From contig JBBIRT010000112.1 of assembly GCA_037441725.1 (NCBI GenBank), positions 1-10,571 of the forward strand: DNA of 10,571 bases, in the 5' to 3' direction. Positions 1 through 6,962 of the stretch are shown here, piece after piece. How positions within the stretch are numbered: the first letter of the stretch is position 1; the number at the start of each line of letters is the position of its first letter. The DNA is from JBBIRT01 sp037441725 (GTDB lineage: Bacteria > Desulfobacterota > BSN033 > UBA1163). Position numbers and translations under genes: made by a program. The notes below the pieces were generated by a model that saw only the letters and a list, made by a program, of their open reading frames with translations, ran no database searches and was not told the DNA's origin.

Positions 1-611
1 CATTTATTTACGAAACGAATCATTCGAAAAAAGCAGATAACGAGGTCTTAGAATTTCTTGGGGATTCGGTGCTTAATCTTGCCATCAGTTACCTTCTTCT
101 CAAGAGATTTCCTGATGCCCAAGAAGGAACACTTTCGATGATGAGATCTCAATTGGTGAGGAGAAATTCCCTCTCCTCCCTCTCAAAAGAACTTCAATTA
201 CAGTCCTATCTCCTTTTGGGAAAAAGTCAACGGGTCACTGGCAGAGCAGCTAAATCTTCTATTTTAGCCAATGCTTACGAAGCCTTAATCGGTGCCATCT
301 TCATGGATGCAGGATTTGATCGAGCCCTGGAGATCATTCAGAATCATTTTGACTCCCATCTTCAGGAAAAAATCACATCAACCCTTCTCAGGGATTTTAA
401 AAGCCATCTTCAAGTCGTTTCCCAGCAGTCCTTTGGAATATCTCCTCACTATCAGGTCTTAAATGAATTTGGACCTGATCATGATAAATCATTTCAGGTC
501 TGTGTCACCATCGGAGGAGAGTTGAAAGGGGTGGGATGGGGGAAAAGTAAGAAAGAAGCTGAGCAGGAGGCTGCCAGAAAGGTCTTAGAAGAGATCGAAA
601 ATAAACAATAG
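1..611 (+). CDS. rnc: Ribonuclease III, 5'-truncated by the window edge
   Basis: This is the 3' part of the double-stranded-RNA endonuclease that processes rRNA precursors and some mRNAs in the cytoplasm. The frame is open from base 3, so the GTG at 69 is an internal Val codon and not a start. The RNase III signature NEVLEFLGDSVL lies at bases 39-74 and carries the metal-binding Glu and Asp. A second catalytic segment reads LANAYEALIGAIFMDAG (about 264-314). It keeps the Glu equivalent to E. coli Glu117, but has Asn where E. coli has Asp114. A C-terminal double-stranded-RNA-binding domain follows (about 405-600), ending in the typical GWGKSKKEAEQEAA segment. About 202 codons are visible against roughly 225-240 for the family, so only some 25-40 residues are missing. 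The stop is TAG at 609-611. The next gene begins 25 bp later, probably in the same operon. Confidence 0.95.
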   Translation, partial: FIYETNHSKKADNEVLEFLGDSVLNLAISYLLLKRFPDAQEGTLSMMRSQLVRRNSLSSLSKELQLQSYLLLGKSQRVTGRAAKSSILANAYEALIGAIFMDAGFDRALEIIQNHFDSHLQEKITSTLLRDFKSHLQVVSQQSFGISPHYQVLNEFGPDHDKSFQVCVTIGGELKGVGWGKSKKEAEQEAARKVLEEIENKQ

Positions 612-636
612 AAAAGATCTTAAAGAGCATTTATTG

Positions 637-1683
637 ATGGCACCATTGATCATCCCTTTTTTTCTTCCCCATCTAGGCTGTCAGGAACAATGCTTATTCT
701 GTAATCAGAAGGCCAAAGCATCAGGGCCACCGTCTCCCTGTTCTTTGCGAACCTTTATTGAGTCTTCCCTAAGCAAACTCCCTAAAGAAGAGGGTAGGGA
801 GAAGCAGGTTGCCTTTTATGGGGGAAGTTTTACCGCCCTCCCTAAAGGGGAACAGATCCGGTATCTGAAAGAAATCCAGCCCTTCCTTGCCTCGGGTCAG
901 ATCGATTCTATCCGAATTTCCACCCGTCCTGATGCCCTGGACGGGGAAATCCTCTCTTTGCTTAAAGTCTATAAGGTGAAAACGATTGAAATTGGGGTGC
1001 AATCGATGATCAACGAAGTCCTCGCATTAGTGAGGAGGGGACATCATGCTGAGGATACGATTGAGGCCACTCAGCGTTTAAAGAAATGGGATTTTGAGGT
1101 AGGATTTCAGCTTATGATTGGTCTCTTAGGAGACAGCCTCCATCGTTTTCTCCAAACCCTTGATCAGGTGATTGAACTCCAACCTAATTTCGTCAGAATT
1201 CATCCTACTCTGGTCCTCAAGGGTGCTCCCTTAGCAGACCTCTGGAAAGCTGGAAAATATCATCCCCTTTCACTGAATGAGACCATTCAATGGCTCAAAA
1301 AAGGACTCCTGAAATTGGAGAGGTCTTCCATTCCAGTGGCCCGCATTGGTCTTCAGCCTACTGAGGAATTGGAAATGGATATCCTCGCAGGTCCTTACCA
1401 CCCCTCTCTTCATCAACTGATTGATTCAGCCATCTCCTTCGAAATGGCAGAGTATCTCCTTAATAATCACCCCGAGGAAATTCAACCTCTCTTTCTCTGC
1501 CCCTCAAAAGAGATTTCAAACTTGAGGGGGCAAAGAAATGAGAATCTATTTAGACTGAAGACCCAGTTTAAATTAAAGGAAATCTTCATCGACAAGAGAG
1601 AAGATTTACCAAGAGGTTACCTTGGACTTCAGACAAAATGGGGAAAAACCTTCATCCATAAAAATTTTTTATTAGAACCCTAA
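637..1683 (+). CDS. Radical SAM protein of the Elp3-like / HemN-like group
   Basis: This is a radical S-adenosylmethionine enzyme of 348 residues. The cluster motif C15-x3-C19-x2-C22 lies close to the N-terminus and would bind the 4Fe-4S cluster that cleaves SAM. Further family landmarks are YGGSFT (61-66), ISTRPDALD (95-102) and IEIGVQSM followed by VRRGHH (117-137). This set is typical of the radical SAM domain of Elp3-type proteins. The acetyltransferase domain of true Elp3 (about 500 residues or more) is absent, so tRNA wobble-uridine modification cannot be assumed and the substrate is unknown. I chose ATG at 637 over the TTG one codon upstream; the ribosome binding site is weak for both, so translation may be coupled to rnc. 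As I recall, such a gene follows rnc in several Desulfobacterota, which suggests an RNA-related role; that is inference. Confidence 0.85.
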   Translation: MAPLIIPFFLPHLGCQEQCLFCNQKAKASGPPSPCSLRTFIESSLSKLPKEEGREKQVAFYGGSFTALPKGEQIRYLKEIQPFLASGQIDSIRISTRPDALDGEILSLLKVYKVKTIEIGVQSMINEVLALVRRGHHAEDTIEATQRLKKWDFEVGFQLMIGLLGDSLHRFLQTLDQVIELQPNFVRIHPTLVLKGAPLADLWKAGKYHPLSLNETIQWLKKGLLKLERSSIPVARIGLQPTEELEMDILAGPYHPSLHQLIDSAISFEMAEYLLNNHPEEIQPLFLCPSKEISNLRGQRNENLFRLKTQFKLKEIFIDKREDLPRGYLGLQTKWGKTFIHKNFLLEP

Positions 1684-1691
1684 GGAATTTT

Positions 1692-1736
1692 AGCCCTCAT
1701 GGTTTCCACCCCTGGGTTCATGATAAGGCTTTCTTT
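1692..1736 (+). terminator. Weak terminator-like inverted repeat after the radical SAM gene
   Basis: AGCC (1692-1695) with CATG (1698-1701) can pair with CATG (1719-1722) and GGCT (1727-1730), followed by TTCTTT. The stem has an internal loop and the T-tract is interrupted, so this is only a possible transcription end between the rnc operon and the hydrolase gene. Confidence 0.25.
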
Positions 1737-1766
1737 ATGGGATGAATTATGCTATAGGTTGTGAAG

Positions 1767-2369
1767 ATGAAGCTTGACCTCAAAATGATCCTGAATGAGT
1801 TGACCACGTATCGAGAGAGGAGGGCCGCCATCCATATCGAACATACGGCCCTTCTGGTCATTGATTTACAGATCTATTTTTATCGATTTATTCAACCTGT
1901 TTTAAAAAATATCCAAAGAGTCGTTCAATCCTGTCGAGAGAAGGCCATTCCCATCATCTTCACCCAACATGGTCATACGGATGTCACTTTGGATGGTGGG
2001 GCTCTAAGGGAGTGGTGGGGGCAGGTGATCCTTTATGGAACAAAGGATTGGAGATTCATTCCAGAAGTGGATATTGATTCAGGAGATACAATCATCCAAA
2101 AAAAACGCTACAGTGCTTTTTATGAGACGGATCTTGAAAAGATCCTCCGAGAAAAAGGTATTCAAGATCTTATCATTACTGGGGTGATGACAAACCTCTG
2201 TTGTGAGACGACTGCACGGGATGCCTTTATGAGGGATTTTAGGGTTTTTTTTCTAATCGATGGGACCGCCACAGGAAAGGAGGACCACCACCTTGCCACC
2301 TTGAAAAATTTGGGCTATGGGTTTGCCTATCTCCTCACCTGTGATGAATTGATTGAAGATTTAAAATGA
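1767..2369 (+). CDS. Isochorismatase-family cysteine hydrolase
   Basis: This 200-residue protein belongs to the isochorismatase/nicotinamidase superfamily of cysteine hydrolases, which act on C-N or C-O bonds of small molecules. The catalytic triad is visible: Asp33 in ALLVIDLQ, Lys112 in IIQKKRYSAFYET, and Cys145 in GVMTNLCCETTARDA, which also carries the cis-peptide element before the nucleophile. A second cysteine follows directly, where Val is common. The length is normal for the family. I prefer ATG at 1767 because AGG at 1756-1758 sits 8 nt upstream; the GTG at 1761 would leave only 2 nt. The substrate cannot be told from sequence: nicotinamide, isochorismate, ureidoacrylate and others use the same fold, and no biosynthetic neighbours narrow it down. 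It converges on rex with a 24-bp gap and no clear terminator between them. Confidence 0.85.
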   Translation: MKLDLKMILNELTTYRERRAAIHIEHTALLVIDLQIYFYRFIQPVLKNIQRVVQSCREKAIPIIFTQHGHTDVTLDGGALREWWGQVILYGTKDWRFIPEVDIDSGDTIIQKKRYSAFYETDLEKILREKGIQDLIITGVMTNLCCETTARDAFMRDFRVFFLIDGTATGKEDHHLATLKNLGYGFAYLLTCDELIEDLK

Positions 2370-2393
2370 GAGTAGGGAGAATGAACGACCCAT

Positions 2394-3035
2394 TTAACTA
2401 TTGGACAATAGGTAGGCAAGATTGTCTAAGATGGTTGTGAAGAAGACATTCTTTACGATGAATCCCTCTGGAACGTTAATCTGTGCAGGAGCAAAATTGA
2501 GAATCCCTCTTACTCCAGCATCGACCAACAGATTGGCCACCCCCTGGACCTCTGAAGGTGGTGTGGCAATGAGGGCAATTTCGATCTTTCTCTCCTTCAC
2601 CACTTCTTTTAACCGGTTGATATGGAGGACCTCCACGGGTTTACCCAATTTTTCAGAAACCCTTCCAATGACTTTCGGCGGATCAATATCAAAGGCCGCC
2701 ACAATCTTATAATTCTGCTTTAAGAAATCCTTATATGAGAGGAGGGCAGATCCTAAATCTCCAACACCAATCAAGGCCATCCTCCACTCTTTGTTTGATC
2801 CTAATATTTTCTTAATATTATTCAGGAGGTCTTTTACATAATAACCTACTCCTCTGATCCCAAACTCACCAAAATAGGCTAAATCTTTTCTCACCTGAGC
2901 AGCATTCACAATACATCGATTGGCCAATTGGGCAGAGGAGACGACATTCTCACCCCTTTCACTCATCTCCTCCAAGCATCGTGAATACCTTGACAATCTC
3001 CTGATGGTAGCTTCTGGAATTTTGTTAAACTTCAA
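2394..3035 (-). CDS. rex: Redox-sensing transcriptional repressor Rex
   Basis: Rex is a dimeric cytoplasmic repressor that releases DNA when NADH binds, so it switches on anaerobic respiration and fermentation genes at high NADH/NAD+. The N-terminal winged helix is clear: KIPEATIRRLSRY, VSSAQLANR, and the recognition region AAQVRKDLAYFGEFGIRGVGY. A Rossmann domain follows with the dinucleotide motif GVGDLGSAL, then the C-terminal segment FAPAQINVPEGFIVKNVFF found in the family. I start the protein at TTG 3035 (213 residues, MKFNKIPEAT). AAGGGG lies 8 nt upstream of it, whereas the GTG at 3053 has no ribosome binding site and lies inside the operator. The gene has its own promoter and operator, so it is probably autoregulated. 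It is separated from the respiratory block upstream by about 190 bp but reads in the same direction. Confidence 0.95.
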   Translation of the reverse strand: MKFNKIPEATIRRLSRYSRCLEEMSERGENVVSSAQLANRCIVNAAQVRKDLAYFGEFGIRGVGYYVKDLLNNIKKILGSNKEWRMALIGVGDLGSALLSYKDFLKQNYKIVAAFDIDPPKVIGRVSEKLGKPVEVLHINRLKEVVKERKIEIALIATPPSEVQGVANLLVDAGVRGILNFAPAQINVPEGFIVKNVFFTTILDNLAYLLSNS

Positions 3036-3037
3036 TT

Positions 3038-3055
3038 TTGTGACCCCTTTCACAA
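3038..3055 (-). promoter_or_regulatory. Rex operator overlapping the rex ribosome binding site
   Basis: On the minus strand this reads TTGTGAAAGGGGTCACAA. Both outer 6-bp half-sites match the Rex consensus TTGTGA-N6-TCACAA exactly. The 6-bp spacer AAGGGG is also the Shine-Dalgarno sequence for the TTG start at 3035. The site lies about 10-25 bp downstream of the predicted transcription start, which suits road-block repression and autoregulation. CRP/FNR-like regulators such as HcpR recognise related palindromes, but the position directly in front of rex favours Rex. Confidence 0.8.
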
Positions 3056-3066
3056 ATGATGTGAAA
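3048..3066. repeat. Second dyad sharing a half-site with the Rex operator
   Basis: TTTCACA - 5 nt - TGTGAAA (minus strand) has perfect 7-bp arms. Its proximal arm overlaps the TTGTGA half-site of the Rex operator, so three GTGA-type half-sites lie in tandem between the -10 box and the start codon. In RNA the two hairpins would be mutually exclusive. Confidence 0.5.
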
Positions 3067-3067
3067 A

Positions 3068-3096
3068 AATTTATTAGATTCTAATCCATTTGTCAA
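3068..3096 (-). promoter_or_regulatory. Sigma-70-type promoter of rex
   Basis: On the minus strand a perfect -35 box TTGACA (3096-3091) is followed, after 17 bp, by TAAATT (3073-3068), 4 of 6 to the -10 consensus. Transcription would start near 3061, just upstream of the Rex operator. Spacing and position support it; no start site has been mapped. Confidence 0.6.
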
Positions 3097-3158
3097 GTAT
3101 TTTAAAGAATTTAATAATAACATGAAGTTATTCTCTCTACCGTAAGTCTTAAAGGCAT

Positions 3159-3176
3159 CACCCCAATGAGGCGGTG
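3159..3176. other. GC-rich hairpin between the cytochrome gene and rex
   Basis: CACCCC - AATGA - GGCGGTG can form six base pairs with one bulged base, the only GC-rich spot in the AT-rich gap 3097-3240. On the minus strand it lies downstream of the cytochrome gene and upstream of the rex promoter, but no T-tract follows. It may help to end or protect the operon transcript. Nothing else is recognisable in the gap. Confidence 0.25.
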
Positions 3177-3240
3177 TTAAACAATTAAATCTTTTTTTCT
3201 TAAATTGATCGACTCTTATGATTTTTTTGAAGAATAGGAA

Positions 3241-3819
3241 TTACGAAGATTTCACTGGAATCTTCGTATGGCATCTCATGCATTCCTCTGGGCCTCCCTG
3301 AATCGCTTCTTCATGACATTCCATACAGGTCAATCTTCGTGGTCGATTTGTCCCCACCTCCATCTTCTCATGGGCAATGTTCCGATGACAATCAATGCAC
3401 ATCAATTTCGATTCTTCGATATGGAGCTTGTGGGCAATCCTCATATGGTGGGCCTCCTCCACCTCACGGCTTGCAACTTGTTTGTGACATCCTAAGCAGT
3501 TGTCATTCACTCTCTCATCTGCGTAAAAATGCCGAGGAAAGAGTTGCCCTGGGTGGGCGTGGCAATGGACACATGAAACTCGAGAAGGATGAACTTGAGA
3601 GGGGGCCCACATGGGAAGACTACTCTGTTTAGCATGACAGGAAAGGCAGATCAAAGGATGGGTCGTTAAAAGATGACCCATCCAGATGACCAGAGCCACT
3701 CCGATTAAAGTCACCAAGGGTCCCACTCCAAAGATCACCCATTTGGTTTTTAAAAGGGTCTTAATATTTTTTATGGTAATCATCGAGATCGACCATTTGA
3801 TCAGGCCTGAGGCTTTCAT
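3241..3819 (-). CDS. Membrane-anchored hexaheme cytochrome c (NapC/NrfH- or QrcA-like)
   Basis: This 192-residue cytochrome has one N-terminal membrane segment (about 27-50, FGVGPLVTLIGVALVIWMGHLL) acting as anchor or uncleaved signal. A periplasmic part follows with six CxxCH heme sites, at Cys58, 83, 108, 141, 165 and 180. The first one (ICLSCH close behind the anchor) resembles the NapC/NrfH family, but six hemes is more than the usual four or five. QrcA of sulfate reducers is also a hexaheme membrane-linked cytochrome that works with a molybdopterin-like subunit, as here. The start ATG at 3819 is supported by AGAGGA 8 nt upstream, and the gene begins 12 bp after the large subunit stops, so the two are co-transcribed. 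It would pass electrons between the quinone-linked complex and soluble periplasmic cytochromes; this role is inferred from context. Confidence 0.85.
   Translation of the reverse strand: MKASGLIKWSISMITIKNIKTLLKTKWVIFGVGPLVTLIGVALVIWMGHLLTTHPLICLSCHAKQSSLPMWAPSQVHPSRVSCVHCHAHPGQLFPRHFYADERVNDNCLGCHKQVASREVEEAHHMRIAHKLHIEESKLMCIDCHRNIAHEKMEVGTNRPRRLTCMECHEEAIQGGPEECMRCHTKIPVKSS
3242..3268 (-). terminator. Hairpin across the cytochrome stop codon, possible operon terminator
   Basis: TACGAAGATT and AATCTTCGTA form a perfect 10-bp stem with a 7-nt loop, and the stem includes the TAA stop (3243-3241). On the minus strand the following bases are pyrimidine-rich (ATTCCTATTCTTC) but not a clean T-tract. 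It fits the end of the four-gene block, either as terminator or as an RNA-stabilising 3' hairpin. Confidence 0.4.
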
Positions 3820-3831
3820 GGGTTTCTTCCT

Positions 3832-6078
3832 CTATGCTTTTGAGATTGAGACCAAAGTGTCATTCCATGCCTCTCCTCCTCCGATTGGATCTGAAATCCC
3901 TGAAATAATCCAATTTGGAGAGGTACCCTTTCCTTCTTTTCCCCACCAGACTAATTGGGTATTGGGATCATTGCTTGTAAATTTTTTAGCCTGGGCAATC
4001 TTACCAAATCCCCAATGGCCTAAATTTCTCTCCATCCCAATCACTCTAGGATGGATCCCAAAGGTCAATCGGGCTTCCGTGGTAAAAGACCCCATTCGGG
4101 TAGAAATCTTGACCCGATCTCCTTCTTCAATATGGAGTTGCTTTGCCACATCCCTATTTATCCAAATAGGATTCTGATGCTTGATCTCTGATAACCATTT
4201 CAAATTTCCTGTCCTCGGCCCCATCACATTGGGTTCGAAAGTCACGAGGACAAATTTTCCCTTTAAGTCTCCATGGTCAGGAATGGGTTCATAGACGGGA
4301 TAAGGTTGAAATCCAATTTGATTCAATCGCTCAGAATAAATCTCTATCTTTCTTGAGGGGGTGTTAAAGCCTTTAGATTCATAGGAATGATATTTTGCCT
4401 TTCCCTTTGGATCAAACCAGACCCCATTCTCTTTCAAATAGCTGAGCCCCCCTGCCTGATTCAATGGTTCAATTCCTGAAACAATCATCTGGAGATATTC
4501 CTCTGTCGAATTGAACTTAAAAAATTTCTGTAACCCCCCACCCACTCTATGGGCAAGTTCGATTAAAATATCTGAGAGAGCGACAGAATTCGCATAGGGA
4601 CGGACGATCGGTTGTTGGAGTGCAATATAGGGGATTAGATCTAATGCAGGAGATGAATCCAACCCCCAACTTTCCAAATAATTGGCAACGGATAAAATAA
4701 GATCAGCATAAGAAGCCGTTTCCGTCATATAACTATCGGCAACAACAATATAAGGAATTAATTTTTCATCCTTTAAGACCTCAAGGGTGGAGAGAGTTTC
4801 AGGATTGTTATAAGCAGGATTGGATTCATAAAGGAAGAATAGCTGAGGGTTCAACTTTTTTTGCTTTACCAAAGTAATGAATCTCTGGGGAGTGATCTGG
4901 TTCTCTTCAACATCAAATCTTGGAGGGGATGATTTTAAATCTGGGTCATCCAAGCGATAGGTTCTTGGAAGACAGTAGCCCCCTGGGGTATCAATGTTAC
5001 CGACAATAGTATTCAATAGAAAGATACAACGCTCATTATAAACTCCATTAAAATGCCCGTTAACCCCTCGGCCCGTAATGGCTACAGAGGGTCTATTTAA
5101 AGCAAATTCGATTGCAATTCTTTCAATATCCGAAGCATGGACCCCGCTGATCTTCTGGGCCATTTCAGGAGTATAAGGAGATAAATATTGGGCAAGTTTT
5201 ATGGGTGAGAGATTGGTCCATTTCTGGATAAAATCATGATGATGAAGATTGGCTTTCATAATAACATGGGCCATGGCCAAAGCGACTATTCCATCTGTTC
5301 CCGGATGAATAGGAAACCACTCTTCACTATTTCCAGCGGTGTGGGATAGCCTAACATCGAAGGTCACAAGCTTTGCTTTATTCTGTGCCCTTCCCTCCAT
5401 CAGTCTCCTAATCAATCCTGTATAGAATTCATGAGTTTCATAAAGATTTGACCCAAAGTTGAGGATATAATGACTATTCGATAAATCAGGAACCCCCTTT
5501 TCCTCTCCCCATGTTAACCATTGTCCCCAATTTCGATTGTTAAAATGGAGGCTTTCTTCATGGAGGATGGTTACGTTTTTAAAAACCTCTAAGAACCGTC
5601 TTGTTAGACCATCGGGGCTCTTTTCAGATTGAAACACAAACTCCCCCTTCTTCCCACTCAGGGAGATCCCTTTCAAACGGGAAACTATCTCGGTGTAGGC
5701 CCTCTCCCAAGAGACCCTTTCCCATTGTCCTTTTCCTCTCTCCCCTCTTCTTATCATTGGATAGGAGATCCGTTCTGGATCGTATTCCAGATTGAGGCCT
5801 GCTAACCCTTTCGCACAGAGTTTTCCAAGGTTATTGGGATGTTTTGGATTGCCATTGATCTTAACCATCTTGTCCCCATCTAAAAAGCCGATGATTCCGC
5901 AACGAGCCGGACAGAGCTGACAGAGGCTTGGGATCCCTTTTAAAAATCTCTTAGTATGGCGGGAAACCTGTTTCCCTCCAAAGGCATCCTTAGCGTAGGC
6001 CGATATTTCAATCCAGGGGTGAATGAATAACGTTTGCATTCCTAATAGGCAGAGTTTTAAGAATTCGCGACGGATCAT
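3832..6078 (-). CDS. Tat-exported molybdopterin-family oxidoreductase, large subunit (Qrc/Psr-like)
   Basis: This 748-residue protein has the architecture of complex iron-sulfur molybdoenzymes. It starts with a twin-arginine signal (IRREFLKLCLLG), so it is exported folded. The N-terminal 4Fe-4S motif C53-x2-C56-x3-C60-x27-C88 and the following Lys (CAKG) are intact. The central fold keeps ILNFGSNLYE (about 205-214), the HPGTDG loop and VGNIDTPGGY. The C-terminal cofactor-cradling domain begins near LVTFEPNVMGPRTGNLKWL. However, no cysteine occurs between Cys88 and about residue 350, so the usual Cys ligand of Mo or W is missing; the aligned stretch reads HFNNRNWGQWLTWG (about 178-191). This recalls QrcB, a family member reported to lack Mo. 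ATG 6078 has AGGAGG 6 nt upstream; ATG 6084 is an alternative start two codons longer. The gene sits directly after the NrfD remnant and 12 bp before the hexaheme gene. Substrate unknown; polysulfide or thiosulfate reductase is an alternative. Confidence 0.85.
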   Translation of the reverse strand: MIRREFLKLCLLGMQTLFIHPWIEISAYAKDAFGGKQVSRHTKRFLKGIPSLCQLCPARCGIIGFLDGDKMVKINGNPKHPNNLGKLCAKGLAGLNLEYDPERISYPMIRRGERGKGQWERVSWERAYTEIVSRLKGISLSGKKGEFVFQSEKSPDGLTRRFLEVFKNVTILHEESLHFNNRNWGQWLTWGEEKGVPDLSNSHYILNFGSNLYETHEFYTGLIRRLMEGRAQNKAKLVTFDVRLSHTAGNSEEWFPIHPGTDGIVALAMAHVIMKANLHHHDFIQKWTNLSPIKLAQYLSPYTPEMAQKISGVHASDIERIAIEFALNRPSVAITGRGVNGHFNGVYNERCIFLLNTIVGNIDTPGGYCLPRTYRLDDPDLKSSPPRFDVEENQITPQRFITLVKQKKLNPQLFFLYESNPAYNNPETLSTLEVLKDEKLIPYIVVADSYMTETASYADLILSVANYLESWGLDSSPALDLIPYIALQQPIVRPYANSVALSDILIELAHRVGGGLQKFFKFNSTEEYLQMIVSGIEPLNQAGGLSYLKENGVWFDPKGKAKYHSYESKGFNTPSRKIEIYSERLNQIGFQPYPVYEPIPDHGDLKGKFVLVTFEPNVMGPRTGNLKWLSEIKHQNPIWINRDVAKQLHIEEGDRVKISTRMGSFTTEARLTFGIHPRVIGMERNLGHWGFGKIAQAKKFTSNDPNTQLVWWGKEGKGTSPNWIISGISDPIGGGEAWNDTLVSISKA

Positions 6079-6094
6079 TTCCATCCTCCTCCCC

Positions 6095-6319
6095 TTAACT
6101 TAGAGGAACATATTGACCACCAAAGACCATGACATATCGCATGACGAAGACACCGATAGAGGCTAATATTGCTGCAATCAATAATAGAAGGTGGGATTTA
6201 CGGGTTTTTTTAAAGATAATTATGAGGGAAGGAACGATATTCCCCAAGACATTATCAACCCAGATATTATAGAAAGCTAAATTTCCCAAGGCGAACCAGT
6301 TCCACAGTCTCAAACGCAT
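6095..6319 (-). CDS. NrfD-like subunit, C-terminal open segment
   Basis: This is the last 74 codons of the interrupted gene. Two hydrophobic helices and the C-terminal RYVMVFGGQYVPLS are typical of NrfD/PsrC. Residues before about LGNLAFY (MRLRLWNWFA) are probably a frame artefact, because the other frame over the same bases looks more like the family. GGAGG abuts the ATG with no spacing, so independent initiation is doubtful. The large subunit starts within 17 bp of its stop, and the sequence GGGGAGGAGG between them serves that gene. Confidence 0.5.
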   Translation of the reverse strand: MRLRLWNWFALGNLAFYNIWVDNVLGNIVPSLIIIFKKTRKSHLLLLIAAILASIGVFVMRYVMVFGGQYVPLS

Positions 6320-6341
6320 CCTCCGTATGGTAATACATCAC

Positions 6342-6962
6342 TCACAGATCAGAGAAGACGTAGAATACGTACAGAATCATAAATACCGCCATCCAATTTT
6401 CAAGAAGGTCGATAATTTCCCTGTCTTTCTCTCTCTCCTCAAAGGGTTTATTTTGATAAGTGAAATGGTACCACACCAGAGCGACGATAAGCATAAAGGC
6501 CATTCCAGAGATCATCGCTGAACATAAAAAATAGGATGGCATGACAGCCGTATTCCAGAGGACTCGGGCCTTAGCAAACCCTAACACAAATCCTGTATAC
6601 CCATGGACACTGATGGCAAAAGGGAGGCTGATCACACCAAACACCTTTGACCAGTAAACATTATTTTTAAATAAGAAGTAGATATAAATCCCAGTAAAGG
6701 TTGGATAGGCACAGAGAAAGAATGTTCCCCAACTGAGTGGGGAGGTAGGATTGAAATGGATAAAAAGATACCAGAACCGTAAGGGTTGTAAAAGATCGGT
6801 CAATAAGAAAATGGGAGAGATGGAAAAGAGAATGATTACGAAAATGGCTCCGATCTTGGCCACCGGCTTATATTCCTTTTTTCCCAATAGGGTGGCAGTG
6901 ATGGAGACAATTGAGCATCCTGCGTGAAGCCCTACGATATGGAAATAGATGGCAATCAACAT
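6342..6962 (-). CDS. NrfD-like subunit, N-terminal open segment
   Basis: This is the longest open piece of the interrupted NrfD gene: 206 codons from ATG 6962 to TGA 6342. It contains about six hydrophobic helices and family landmarks: GLHAG, LLTDLLQPLRFWYLF, NPTSPLSWG and GFVLGFAKARVLWNTAVMPSYFLCSAMISG. ATG 6962 lies inside the first predicted helix region and has only a weak ribosome binding site (GAAG). If it is the true start, the usual short N-terminal stretch is lost. Translation from here would give a protein missing the last two helices. Confidence 0.55.
   Translation of the reverse strand: MLIAIYFHIVGLHAGCSIVSITATLLGKKEYKPVAKIGAIFVIILFSISPIFLLTDLLQPLRFWYLFIHFNPTSPLSWGTFFLCAYPTFTGIYIYFLFKNNVYWSKVFGVISLPFAISVHGYTGFVLGFAKARVLWNTAVMPSYFLCSAMISGMAFMLIVALVWYHFTYQNKPFEEREKDREIIDLLENWMAVFMILYVFYVFSDL

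Noticed and set aside
69..71. GTG at 69 as rnc start
   Set aside because: It is the Val of the GDSV part of the RNase III signature; the frame is open to the window edge.
3053..3053. GTG at 3053 as rex start codon
   Set aside because: No ribosome binding site precedes it, it lies inside the operator, and the TTG at 3035 has a well-spaced one and gives the usual Rex N-terminus.
3339..4177. Plus-strand open frames opposite the cytochrome and large-subunit genes
   Set aside because: They are antisense shadows of heme-motif and signal-peptide coding sequence with no family content or ribosome binding sites.
6279..6290. Programmed ribosomal frameshift at GGGAAATTT
   Set aside because: The phase is wrong for a standard -1 slippery heptamer; a +1 shift is needed, and the upstream stops would still block translation.
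6342..6344. TGA in the NrfD gene as a selenocysteine codon
   Set aside because: NrfD subunits have no Sec site here, no convincing SECIS hairpin follows, and the same gene also has a TAA and a frameshift, so recoding would not rescue it.
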